This document shows, piece by piece, positions 52,309-60,894 of a DNA stretch of 64,000 nucleotides. Below the pieces are notes generated by a model, which saw only the letters and a list, made by a program, of their open reading frames with translations, made no database searches and was not told where the DNA came from. The stretch lies in NCBI RefSeq assembly GCF_009734405.1, contig NZ_CP046454.1:19517-83516 (forward strand), in the 5' to 3' direction. Numbering within the stretch: position 1 is the stretch's first letter; every line of letters begins with the position of its first letter. This DNA comes from Corynebacterium comes. GTDB lineage: Bacteria > Actinomycetota > Actinomycetes > Mycobacteriales > Mycobacteriaceae. A program made the translations under genes and the position numbers.

Positions 52309-54540
52309 ATGAACACTCCCCACCATCACGGTGATCACCACGGTGATCACCCCGCCCCGGAAGCGGGGCACACCAACCTCACCGAACAGGCCGGTCACGA
52401 GCACCATGCGGATACCGACACCCACGGCCAGGCGATGCCGCACGAGCACCCGCACTCGGCCCTGGATGAGGAGCACCAGGTCCACAGTCACGGCGAACAC
52501 GCCGGTCACAGCACCGCGATGTTCAGAAAATACTTCTGGTGGTCGCTGATCCTGTCGGTGCCGGTGGTGTTTTTCAGCCCGATGTTCGCCGATCTACTGG
52601 GATACAGTATTCCGGAGATTCCGGGAGCCTACTGGATTCCTCCGGTCCTGGGCACGATCATCTTCGTCTACGGCGGCAGCCCCTTCCTCAAGGGTGCAAT
52701 GACCGAGCTGAAATCCCGCCAGCCGGGCATGATGCTGCTGATCGCCATGGCCATTACCGTCGCATTCCTCGCCTCCTGGGTCACCACCCTGGAGATTGGC
52801 GGATTCCACCTGGATTTCTGGTGGGAGCTGGCCCTGCTGGTGACCATCATGCTGCTGGGCCACTGGCTGGAGATGCGCGCCCTCGGAGCGGCCTCCTCAG
52901 CACTCGACGCCCTGGCCGCACTCCTGCCGGATGAGGCCGAAAAAGTGGAAGACGGGACCACCCGCACCGTCGCCATCTCAGAGCTCACCGTCGACGATGT
53001 CGTGCTCGTGCGGGCCGGTGCCCGGGTGCCGGCCGACGGAACCATCATTGATGGTGCGGCCGAATTCGATGAGGCGATGATCACCGGCGAATCCCGACCC
53101 GTCTTCCGCGACACCGGTGACAAGGTGGTCGCGGGTACCGTCGCCACCGACAACACCGTCCGCGTGCGCGTCGAGGCCACCGGCGGGGACACCGCCCTGG
53201 CCGGGATCCAGCGCATGGTCGCCGACGCCCAGGAATCCTCCTCCCGGGCACAAGCCCTGGCCGACCGCGCCGCAGCCTTCCTGTTCTGGTTCGCCCTCAT
53301 CGTTGCCCTGATCACCGCAGTGGTGTGGACCGTGCTGGGTAGCCCAGACGATGCCGTCGTGCGCGCGGTGACGGTGCTGATCATCGCCTGCCCGCATGCC
53401 CTGGGCCTGGCCATCCCCCTGGTCATCGCGATCTCCACCGAGCGGGCCGCGAAATCCGGCGTCCTCATCAAGGACCGGTTGGCCCTGGAGCGCATGCGCA
53501 CCATCGATGTGGTGCTCTTCGACAAGACCGGCACCCTGACCGAAGGCGCGCACGCGGTCACCGGTGTCGTAGCAGCTGACGCCGTCACCGAGGGCGAGCT
53601 GCTGGCGCTGGCGGCTGCTGCGGAGGCCGACAGTGAGCACCCCGTGGCCCGTGCCATCGTCGCAGCCGCCGCCGCACACCCCGAGGCCTCCCGCCAGCAC
53701 ATGCGCGGCGAGAACTTCACTGCGGCCTCCGGCCGGGGGGTGCGTGCCCGGGTGAACGGCTCCGACATTGTCGTCGGTGGGCCGAACATGCTGCGCGAGT
53801 TCGGCCTCACCCCACCGGGTGAGATCACCGACACCACCAGCTCCTGGACCGGGCGTGGGGCCGGTGTCCTCCATGTCGTCCGTGACGGAGAGATCATCGG
53901 TGCCGTGGCGGTCGAGGACAAGGTCCGCCCCGAATCCCGTGCCGCAGTGCGCGCCCTGCAGCGCCATGGCATCAAGGTCGCGATGATTACTGGCGACGCC
54001 CAACAGGTCGCCCAGGCAGTGGGCAGGGACCTGGGGATTGACGAGGTCTTTGCCGAGGTCCTGCCCCAGGACAAGGACACCAAGGTCACGCAGCTGCAGG
54101 ACCGTGGCCTGAGCGTGGCCATGGTCGGTGACGGCGTCAACGACGCCCCCGCTCTGGCGCGTGCCGAGGTCGGCATCGCCATTGGTGCCGGCACCGATGT
54201 GGCCATGGAATCCGCCGGGGTGGTCCTGGCCAGCGACGATCCGCGGGCGGTGTTGTCGATGATTGAGCTCTCGCGGGCCAGCTACCGCAAAATGGTCCAG
54301 AACCTCGTCTGGGCGACCGGTTACAACATCGTGGCCGTGCCGCTGGCCGCCGGTGTGCTCGCCCCCATCGGTATTCTGCTTCCCCCGGCGGCCGCTGCCA
54401 TCTTGATGTCCCTGTCCACGATCATCGTCGCCCTCAACGCCCAGCTGCTGCGTCGGATTGATCTGGATCCGGCCCACCTGGCCCCCACTGACCGGAAGGA
54501 TGAGCACACTGCCCTGAGCCCTGCGGCCACCGTCCACTGA
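52309..54540 (+). CDS. copB: CopB-type P1B-3 ATPase with His-rich N-terminus
   Basis: The 743-residue pump starts at ATG 52309 behind GAAGGA. The first 75 residues are very rich in His (TPHHHGDHHGDHPAPEAGH and later HPHSALDEEHQVHSHGEHAG), replacing an HMA domain. The membrane motif is CPH (IIACPHALGLAIPL), defining P1B-3, associated with Cu(II)/Ag(I) export; DKTGTLTEG, TGES, SEHPVARAI and GDGVNDAPALARAE are present. It complements the Cu(I)-specific CopA at 37 kb. It is transcribed with the upstream HMA gene and probably the following DUF305 gene. Confidence 0.95.
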   Translation: MNTPHHHGDHHGDHPAPEAGHTNLTEQAGHEHHADTDTHGQAMPHEHPHSALDEEHQVHSHGEHAGHSTAMFRKYFWWSLILSVPVVFFSPMFADLLGYSIPEIPGAYWIPPVLGTIIFVYGGSPFLKGAMTELKSRQPGMMLLIAMAITVAFLASWVTTLEIGGFHLDFWWELALLVTIMLLGHWLEMRALGAASSALDALAALLPDEAEKVEDGTTRTVAISELTVDDVVLVRAGARVPADGTIIDGAAEFDEAMITGESRPVFRDTGDKVVAGTVATDNTVRVRVEATGGDTALAGIQRMVADAQESSSRAQALADRAAAFLFWFALIVALITAVVWTVLGSPDDAVVRAVTVLIIACPHALGLAIPLVIAISTERAAKSGVLIKDRLALERMRTIDVVLFDKTGTLTEGAHAVTGVVAADAVTEGELLALAAAAEADSEHPVARAIVAAAAAHPEASRQHMRGENFTAASGRGVRARVNGSDIVVGGPNMLREFGLTPPGEITDTTSSWTGRGAGVLHVVRDGEIIGAVAVEDKVRPESRAAVRALQRHGIKVAMITGDAQQVAQAVGRDLGIDEVFAEVLPQDKDTKVTQLQDRGLSVAMVGDGVNDAPALARAEVGIAIGAGTDVAMESAGVVLASDDPRAVLSMIELSRASYRKMVQNLVWATGYNIVAVPLAAGVLAPIGILLPPAAAAILMSLSTIIVALNAQLLRRIDLDPAHLAPTDRKDEHTALSPAATVH

Positions 54541-54592
54541 CATGTACTCCATCATCGACTCCCCCCATGCACATCTTCTGAAAGGGAACCTC

Positions 54593-55255
54593 ATGAAGCG
54601 CACCATCACCCTCGCCACCCTCGCCGTGGCCTCCACCCTGGTTTTGTCCGCCTGTGCAGACGGTACCGAGGGAGAAAACACCGACGCCACGACCATCGCC
54701 ACGACATCAGCCCCCGACACCGCCGAGACGACCGGAGCCACCACAGGTACTGAAACAGAGACGGGGGCGGCTGGAGAGGTCTCCGCCGAGCACAATGACG
54801 CCGACATCATGTTCGCGCAGATGATGATCCCGCATCACCAGCAGGCCGTGGAGATGAGCGAGATGCTCCTGGCCAAGGATGATATCCCGACCGAGGTCGC
54901 TGAATTCGCCGAGGGCGTCATTGACGCTCAGGGCCCCGAGATTGACCGGATGAACACCATGCTCGAGGCCTGGGGAGAAGAGCCGGTCACCGGTGACATG
55001 GGTGGGATGGACCATGGCGGGATGAGCGGGATGATGAGCGAGCAGGACATGGCAGCCCTCGACGACGCCCAGGGCACTGAGGCGGCCCAGCTCTACCTGG
55101 AGCAGATGACCGCCCACCACGAGGGCGCTGTCGAGATGGCCCGCGATGAGGTCACTGACGGCCAAAACCCGCAGGCCATCGCCCTGGCTGAACAGGTCAT
55201 TGAAGACCAGGAGGCCGAGATCACCCAGATGGAGCAGATGCTCAACGCGCTCTGA
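54593..55255 (+). CDS. DUF305 lipoprotein
   Basis: From ATG 54593 (AAAGGGA upstream) 220 residues: lipobox LSAC near residue 19, a Thr-rich linker, and two DUF305 halves with MMIPHHQQAVEMSEMLLAKD and MTAHHEGAVEMARDE. It is the paralogue of the protein at 31.6 kb but has only a short Met segment (DMGGMDHGGMSGMM) instead of the tandem array. Ferritin-like bundles of this kind accompany copper-export genes. It is 52 bp after copB and 87 bp before the GAPDH gene, so the metabolic cassette may be co-transcribed with copper export. Confidence 0.87.
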   Translation: MKRTITLATLAVASTLVLSACADGTEGENTDATTIATTSAPDTAETTGATTGTETETGAAGEVSAEHNDADIMFAQMMIPHHQQAVEMSEMLLAKDDIPTEVAEFAEGVIDAQGPEIDRMNTMLEAWGEEPVTGDMGGMDHGGMSGMMSEQDMAALDDAQGTEAAQLYLEQMTAHHEGAVEMARDEVTDGQNPQAIALAEQVIEDQEAEITQMEQMLNAL

Positions 55256-55342
55256 ACAAAGGCAGTGCCTGACCACACCAGATGAGAAGCACGACGATAC
55301 GACCATCAGGTCACACCAGGATTTCTGGGAAGGACGAAGAAT

Positions 55343-56395
55343 ATGCCAACTAAGATCAAGGTTGCAGTAAACGGGTACGGTGTCATCGGTAAACGGGTAG
55401 CCGACGCGGTGAGAGCCCAGGAGGACATGGAACTCCTCGGGGTCAGCGACGTCACCACCGATTACCGGGTCGCCACCGCCATCACACTGGGCATCCCGGT
55501 TTATGCTTCCACCGAAGAAGCCCACCAGGAGATGAGCGAGGCCGGATATCCTGTCGCCGGAAACCTATCGGACCTGCTCGACAACGCTGACGTCGTGGTG
55601 GACTGCACCCCGGCCACAATCGGGGCCGGCAACCTCGACCTCTACCGCACGCATGGAGTCAAGTCCGTGTTCCAGGGCGGGGAGAAGCACAGTCTCACCG
55701 GTCACTCTTTTGTTGCCAACGCCAACTACAGTTCCACGCTCGGACGCGACACCACCCGCGTGGTGTCCTGCAACACCACCGGAACTGTCCGCACTCTGAC
55801 CGCACTCAAAAACGCTGGGTTGCTGACCAAAGCACGCGGAGTGCTCGTCCGACGGGCCACCGATCCGTGGGAATCCGATCACTCGGGGATCATGAACACC
55901 ATCGTTCCCGAAGGCAGGATCCCCAGCCATCAGGGCCCGGACGCCCAGTCGGTGGTCCCCGACCTGGATGTGGTGACCATGGCGGCCAAGGGAGCACACA
56001 CCCACAACCACCTGCATTTCTGGACCATCGAGCTGACCCGTCCGGCAGACGCAGCAGAGGTTCTCGAGGCGTTGAAGGCGATGCCGCGGATCGCTTTCGT
56101 GCGACGCTCCGATGGCATCGTGGCGGTCAACAGCACCGTCGAACTGATGCGAGATCTAGGTAGGCCACGAGGTGATATGTATGAGGTCGCCATCTGGGAG
56201 GACATCCTGACCGTGCAGGGCAATGAGTTGTACTGGACGTACACGGTCGATAACCAGGCCATCGTGGTCCCCGAGAACATCGACGCGATCCGTGCCCTGG
56301 CTGGCACCGTGGAAGACGGTGATGAATCCATCCAGCGCACCGATCGTGCCCTGGGGGTACGCGCGGACTTTGTCTCCCCTGCGCCCACCAGCTGA
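55343..56395 (+). CDS. Archaeal-type (class II) glyceraldehyde-3-phosphate dehydrogenase
   Basis: A 350-residue phosphorylating GAPDH of the archaeal class: Rossmann motif VNGYGVIGKRVADAV, then VVDCTPATIGAGN, catalytic Cys143 in VVSCNTTGTVRTL, and GAHTHNHLHFWTIEL with conserved His. It is unrelated at sequence level to ordinary bacterial GapA and very unusual for a corynebacterium. It oxidises glyceraldehyde 3-phosphate with NAD(P)+. GGGAAGGA precedes the ATG. The position right behind the copper pump gene suggests replacement of a host GAPDH whose active-site Cys is poisoned by copper; that link is inference. Confidence 0.93.
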   Translation: MPTKIKVAVNGYGVIGKRVADAVRAQEDMELLGVSDVTTDYRVATAITLGIPVYASTEEAHQEMSEAGYPVAGNLSDLLDNADVVVDCTPATIGAGNLDLYRTHGVKSVFQGGEKHSLTGHSFVANANYSSTLGRDTTRVVSCNTTGTVRTLTALKNAGLLTKARGVLVRRATDPWESDHSGIMNTIVPEGRIPSHQGPDAQSVVPDLDVVTMAAKGAHTHNHLHFWTIELTRPADAAEVLEALKAMPRIAFVRRSDGIVAVNSTVELMRDLGRPRGDMYEVAIWEDILTVQGNELYWTYTVDNQAIVVPENIDAIRALAGTVEDGDESIQRTDRALGVRADFVSPAPTS

Positions 56396-56415
56396 TTCAC
56401 GCAGCAGACACCCAC

Positions 56416-56460
56416 GGCGGTGCCCGACCCGGATATGAGCTATCCGGGTCGGGCACCGCC
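56416..56460. terminator. Bidirectional terminator between GAPDH and aldolase genes
   Basis: A perfect 20-bp stem with a 5-base loop (tgagc, 56436-56440): the left arm starts GGCGGTGCCCGACC and the right arm ends GGGTCGGGCACCGCC. It lies between the two convergent stops. The tail on the plus strand is only weakly T-rich. Confidence 0.85.
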
Positions 56461-56507
56461 GTTTGCCCAGGTGATCAGACGCACCGCGCCTTCTTTCGAA
56501 GACGCAC

Positions 56508-57392
56508 TCAGGTGCGAGATGCTTCCGCGATGGTACCGATTGTTTCCGCCAGGACAGCGTCGAATTCGACGTCATTCTGGGTGACGGTGAGCCCTTCGGT
56601 CAGGGCGCGGGAGAAACTGGCGATCATCCCGCGGTTGCGTGCTAGGCGGGCATTCGCTTCCGCGCGTGAGTAGCCCCCCGATAGTGCCAGCACCCGGATC
56701 ACCCGCGGATGTTCCACGAACTCGCGGTAGAAGTCATCCGTGTCCGGAAGCGTCAGTTTGAGGATAACCAGCTGGTCCTCCTTGAGCTGGTCCAGCTCTG
56801 TGCGCAGGCCCCCCCGGAGCTGGTCTTCTACCTCGGTCTTGCGGGGACTGTGGATGTCGACCTCAGGCTCAACAATGGGCACCAGCCCGAACCCGAGGAT
56901 CTGCTGAGCGATCGCAAACTGCTGCGCCACGACAGCGTCCACCCCCTGCCCGGGAAGCTTGATGAACGAGCGCATTTTGGTACCGAACATCTTCTTGCTG
57001 ACCGCACGGGCAAGCAGGTCATCTAAGTCAGGGAGAGGCTTCATGACCTGAGCCCCATCGGTTTCTTCCGCCAGGCCCTTGTCAATCTTGAGGAACGGCA
57101 CCATGCCTTTGACATTCCACAGGTACTCCCCGGTGGGTATTCCCCCGATGTCGCGGTCCATGGTGTCCTCGAACATAATCACCCCCAGGATCTCGTCACA
57201 GTCGAAGCTGGGGCTGGTGATGATGCGCCGACGCATCTTATGCACCAGCTCAAACATCTCCTCCTCACTGGAGTAGGCGTCCTCATTGATCCCATAAAGT
57301 TTCAGCGCTTTCGGGGTACTGCCCCCACTTTGATCCAACGCCGCGATGAAACCGGTCCCGGCCCTGATCACGTTGTATTTTCCTGAATCCAT
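56508..57392 (-). CDS. fda: Class I fructose-bisphosphate aldolase
   Basis: A 294-residue Schiff-base aldolase of the Staphylococcus-type class I group: GTGFIAALDQSGGSTPKALK at the N-terminus, IMFEDTMDRDI, GLVPIVEPEVDIHS, and the Schiff-base Lys212 in LVILKLTLPDT. It interconverts fructose 1,6-bisphosphate with DHAP and GAP without a metal cofactor. Corynebacteria normally rely on the Zn-dependent class II enzyme, which foreign metals can poison; a class I enzyme in a metal island is therefore pointed. It is transcribed separately, convergent with the GAPDH gene, and the 267 bp before it hold no gene. Confidence 0.95.
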   Translation of the reverse strand: MDSGKYNVIRAGTGFIAALDQSGGSTPKALKLYGINEDAYSSEEEMFELVHKMRRRIITSPSFDCDEILGVIMFEDTMDRDIGGIPTGEYLWNVKGMVPFLKIDKGLAEETDGAQVMKPLPDLDDLLARAVSKKMFGTKMRSFIKLPGQGVDAVVAQQFAIAQQILGFGLVPIVEPEVDIHSPRKTEVEDQLRGGLRTELDQLKEDQLVILKLTLPDTDDFYREFVEHPRVIRVLALSGGYSRAEANARLARNRGMIASFSRALTEGLTVTQNDVEFDAVLAETIGTIAEASRT

Positions 57393-57659
57393 GCCATGTC
57401 CTTCTACCTAGCCAGTTGTGACCATATTTTCGAGCCTGCTCTACCTCAGTCCCAGGACACTGTGCTCGTTGTCGTACCCCGGTGTGGTTCCTGTCCCTGT
57501 CGTTGACCGAGAGAAAAGACACTCCTCCGGTAACTACCACGGGCCTGCGTCATGAGGACTCTTTCCCGGGTGGTGCGCGGCCAGCGTGCATCTTCGACAG
57601 CTGCCCTCTCCGCCGGAGGGAGCAGGTCGTGCCCAGGGCCTCTTTCTGCGGGGTGGACA

Positions 57660-60600
57660 TCAAGGGTTTTCTCCCCTGGTTATGCCTGGGGCAGATATGT
57701 TCTGCGGGTCGCGTCGTATCCCCAACAGGTCTGTTGACTGCCCACCGGCGAGTTCCACATACGCTCCCGCGCTCCCGACGGAGATGGGTGGGGCAGTACT
57801 GGGGTGTAGGTGGATGACCAAACTATCGATGCTCAGGGCAACATCGATCAGGTGCCCGCGGTACTGGATCTGGAACTCCACTTTTTCCAGGTGGGCAGGC
57901 AGTCGGGGAGTAAAAGTGAGGGCGTTGGCTTCGGTCTGCAGACCGGCAAAAGAGCGGGTAAGGATATCCACCGTGCCCGCCATCGCACCCAGGTGAATTC
58001 CTTCGCCCGTGGTTCCCCCCTGGGTGTCATCCAGGTCAGCGACAAGGGCTTCGCGAAACAGTGCCCAGGCCTGGTCTTCGTTGAAGCGGGAGAGCACCGA
58101 AGAATGGACCACCCGGCTGAGGGTGGATCCTTCTGAGGTGCGGGACACGTAGTACTCCACGGTGCGTTTCAGATCAGTGTCGGAGAAAGAATAACCGAGC
58201 CTGCCGAGTTGAGTGATGACACCGGCTGCCCCCAACAGATAGACGAGCATCAATACATCGGCTTGTTTGGCCAGTTTATATCGATTGGTGGTGTCCTTTT
58301 CGGCTTCCAGGATGAGGTCGAGCCGACCGATGTTGCCGTACTTTGCCCGGTATCGCGACCAGTCCAGTTCCAGCAGGTCCTCGTACCCGTCGAATTGACT
58401 GATGATCCCGTCGGAGTGGAACACGACGTTCAGGGCGCTGCTCAGCTGGGACCAGTGGTGGATTTCGTCGGGGGTGATCTCCAATCGGTCGATGAGGTCA
58501 TGTTCGTGGTGGCCGGCCAGTTCCCGGAGGGCATCGATCGCCCGTTCACAGACCCAGGAGAGAAGAATGTTGGTGTAGGCATTATCGCTCAGGCCCTCTC
58601 CGGGATGATCGGGGTAGCCATCGTGGTATTCGTCCGGCCCCATCACCCCGGTGAGGTGATATCTTCCGGTGGCATCGTCATAGGTGGTCAGGGAGGCGAA
58701 CATCCTGGTTATCTCGATGATCAGTTCCGCTCCGCGGGTGGCCAGCCAGTCCCGGTCACCGGTGGCCTGAAAATACTGCCAGGCGTTGTAGGCGATGGCC
58801 AGACCGACGTGGCGCTGCCGGCTGGAGTTGTCCGGCATCCACCGGGCGGATCGTGGATTGTAGAGCCACTGGGGTGTCTCCTCCCGCCCGTCGCTGCCGC
58901 TCTGCCACGGAAACAGTGCCCCGTTGAGATCCTGCGCCCGGGCGGCGGCCCGCGCAGCGTCCAGCCGCTGCCACCGGTACTCCAGAAGTGCTTGACTTAC
59001 CTGCGGCAGCCGCAGCCCGATAACCGGCAGGACGAACAGTTCATCCCAAAAGATATGCCCGCGGTACCCCTCCCCGTGCAGGCCCCGGGCCGGCACCCCG
59101 GCATCCAGCTCCGCGGTGTGCTCGGATATTGCCTGCAGCAGGTGAAACACGTGCAGGTTGAGTATCAACCGGGACTGGCGGTCCCCGTCGAAGGTCACCC
59201 CGAAGCGATCCCACAGGCGACGCCAGGCTGCTTCATGGTCGTGGAGCAGGGTGTCGAAGTCGCCGACATGGCGGGAGAGCTCGGTGAGCGCTGCCTCTCC
59301 CGGCGAGGAGATCGCCACATCCCGTGAGGTTACTACCGCCGCAGTTTTCATCGTCGTGGCGGTTTCCCCGTCGACCAGCTGAACATCAAAGGTGCGTAGG
59401 TGTCTCCTGCCGCCATCGTCGACGTCCCTGGCTGTTGCTTCCCGGCCAGGAAACTGCGTGCGTACCGCGAGGGCGATCCGAATCTGGCTCTGGTTGGTCT
59501 TCACCTCACACAGAACGGTGTGGTCGTCTAGGTCGGTGAAGACGGCGTCGCTCAGGTGCCTCTGCCCGCTGCCGATGTAGTCACGGACGTTGGTGTTGGC
59601 GACCTGCGCATTAATTCCGGCCCGGATGCTGACCGTACCGTTGAACCCGTGTGCCGTCACCGTGGTTTCCAGCGCCGCCAGGTGGGGGTTGTGCATGGAA
59701 ACCAGCCGTCGCTGCACCACGATAAGCTGTGCGTCCCCGGGGCCGATGAGAGTGACCCGGCGGGTGAGCGTCCCGCGACGCAGATCGAGTTCAGTGCGAT
59801 CCTCGGAGACCTGCATCTCTCCGGTGGACCACCAGGGACCGTCGCCGATGCGAACGTCGACCGGCAGCCAGTTGGGGACGTTGACCAGGTGTTCTTCTTC
59901 CATTTCGCGGCCGTGGATGATGCCGGCCGTCCGGTTGTAGATACCCGAGAGGTAGGTCCCCGGATAGTGGATCCCGTCATCACCGCGTTCCGGGCGCACA
60001 CCGCGGGTGGCCATGTAGCCGTTACCCAGGGCGGTCAGGGCCTCCCTATGGCCCTCGTGGGCCGGGTCGAATCCTTCGTAGACCAGCATCCAGGGGTCGG
60101 TGCGCGATGCGCCCAGATCCAACTGACCCACATCACCCAGGACGACATCAGCACCCGCCGCCTCCAGTTGCTCCCGGTACCCGGCGTGATCGATGCCCAC
60201 CACCAGTCCGAAACCGCCGCCACGGCCTGCCTTAACCCCGGACACGGCATCCTCGATGACCACGGCACGCTCCGGGGACACTCCCAGCCGACGGGCCGCC
60301 TCGAGGAACATCGCCGGGTCAGGCTTGCTGGGCAAACCCTGCTCCGCGGCCACCTGACCGTCAATGATCACATCAAATGCCGACTCCAGGCCCGCGGCCT
60401 CCAACAGAGCCTGCGCATTGCGGCTGGCCGTGACAAGACCCACCGGGACACCCCCGCTGCGCAGACGGTCCAGCAGCGCCACGGCTCCGGGATACACACT
60501 GACACCATCACGGGCCAGCGCAGCCAGGAACAGGTCATTTTTGCGCACACCCAGTCCGGCGACCGACCAGGCCTCCGGTCCATCCTCCGGGCTGCCGGTG

Positions 60601-60893
60601 GGAAGCCGGATACCGCGCGAGGTTAAAAACGCACGGATGCCGTCTTCGCGGATCCGCCCGTCCACATAAAGTCGGTAGTCCCGGTCGGCGTCAAACAGCG
60701 ACGTGTCCGGTCCCACCCCGGATCTCGGGTCGGCCAGGACGGAGTCGAAGAGCTCCTTCCAGGCCGCCGCATGCACGTGGGCAGTCCGGGTGACGACCCC
60801 GTCCATGTCGAACAGCACCGCGTCATAGGGCAAGGCTGTGGGATGATTCGACGGCAGGGGCGGTGGGGTCTTCGGAGGATGTGACGGTGTCAT
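57660..60893 (-). CDS. Beta-phosphoglucomutase / GH65 disaccharide phosphorylase fusion
   Basis: A 1077-residue fusion. Residues 20-265 are a HAD beta-phosphoglucomutase (FDMDGVVTRTAHVHAAAW, VTASRNAQALLEAAGL, PAMFLEAARRLGVSPERAVV). From about 285 a GH65 phosphorylase follows (TALGNGYMATRGVRPE, then the general-acid Glu in GVMGPDEYHDGY, ending in the family beta-domain). It would split trehalose, maltose or a related alpha-glucoside with phosphate to beta-glucose 1-phosphate plus glucose and convert the former directly to glucose 6-phosphate, saving ATP. The ATG comes one base after the phosphoketolase stop (TGAGATG), so the two are translationally coupled. The exact disaccharide is unresolved. 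Confidence 0.93.
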   Translation of the reverse strand: MTPSHPPKTPPPLPSNHPTALPYDAVLFDMDGVVTRTAHVHAAAWKELFDSVLADPRSGVGPDTSLFDADRDYRLYVDGRIREDGIRAFLTSRGIRLPTGSPEDGPEAWSVAGLGVRKNDLFLAALARDGVSVYPGAVALLDRLRSGGVPVGLVTASRNAQALLEAAGLESAFDVIIDGQVAAEQGLPSKPDPAMFLEAARRLGVSPERAVVIEDAVSGVKAGRGGGFGLVVGIDHAGYREQLEAAGADVVLGDVGQLDLGASRTDPWMLVYEGFDPAHEGHREALTALGNGYMATRGVRPERGDDGIHYPGTYLSGIYNRTAGIIHGREMEEEHLVNVPNWLPVDVRIGDGPWWSTGEMQVSEDRTELDLRRGTLTRRVTLIGPGDAQLIVVQRRLVSMHNPHLAALETTVTAHGFNGTVSIRAGINAQVANTNVRDYIGSGQRHLSDAVFTDLDDHTVLCEVKTNQSQIRIALAVRTQFPGREATARDVDDGGRRHLRTFDVQLVDGETATTMKTAAVVTSRDVAISSPGEAALTELSRHVGDFDTLLHDHEAAWRRLWDRFGVTFDGDRQSRLILNLHVFHLLQAISEHTAELDAGVPARGLHGEGYRGHIFWDELFVLPVIGLRLPQVSQALLEYRWQRLDAARAAARAQDLNGALFPWQSGSDGREETPQWLYNPRSARWMPDNSSRQRHVGLAIAYNAWQYFQATGDRDWLATRGAELIIEITRMFASLTTYDDATGRYHLTGVMGPDEYHDGYPDHPGEGLSDNAYTNILLSWVCERAIDALRELAGHHEHDLIDRLEITPDEIHHWSQLSSALNVVFHSDGIISQFDGYEDLLELDWSRYRAKYGNIGRLDLILEAEKDTTNRYKLAKQADVLMLVYLLGAAGVITQLGRLGYSFSDTDLKRTVEYYVSRTSEGSTLSRVVHSSVLSRFNEDQAWALFREALVADLDDTQGGTTGEGIHLGAMAGTVDILTRSFAGLQTEANALTFTPRLPAHLEKVEFQIQYRGHLIDVALSIDSLVIHLHPSTAPPISVGSAGAYVELAGGQSTDLLGIRRDPQNISAPGITRGENP

Positions 60894-60894
60894 C

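Noticed and set aside
52978..54810. 610-codon minus-strand frame across copB
   Set aside because: Gly/Asp/His-rich shadow of the ATPase gene.
58209..60626. Two long plus-strand frames opposite the GH65 fusion
   Set aside because: No family resemblance and no ribosome site; the minus-strand protein is complete.
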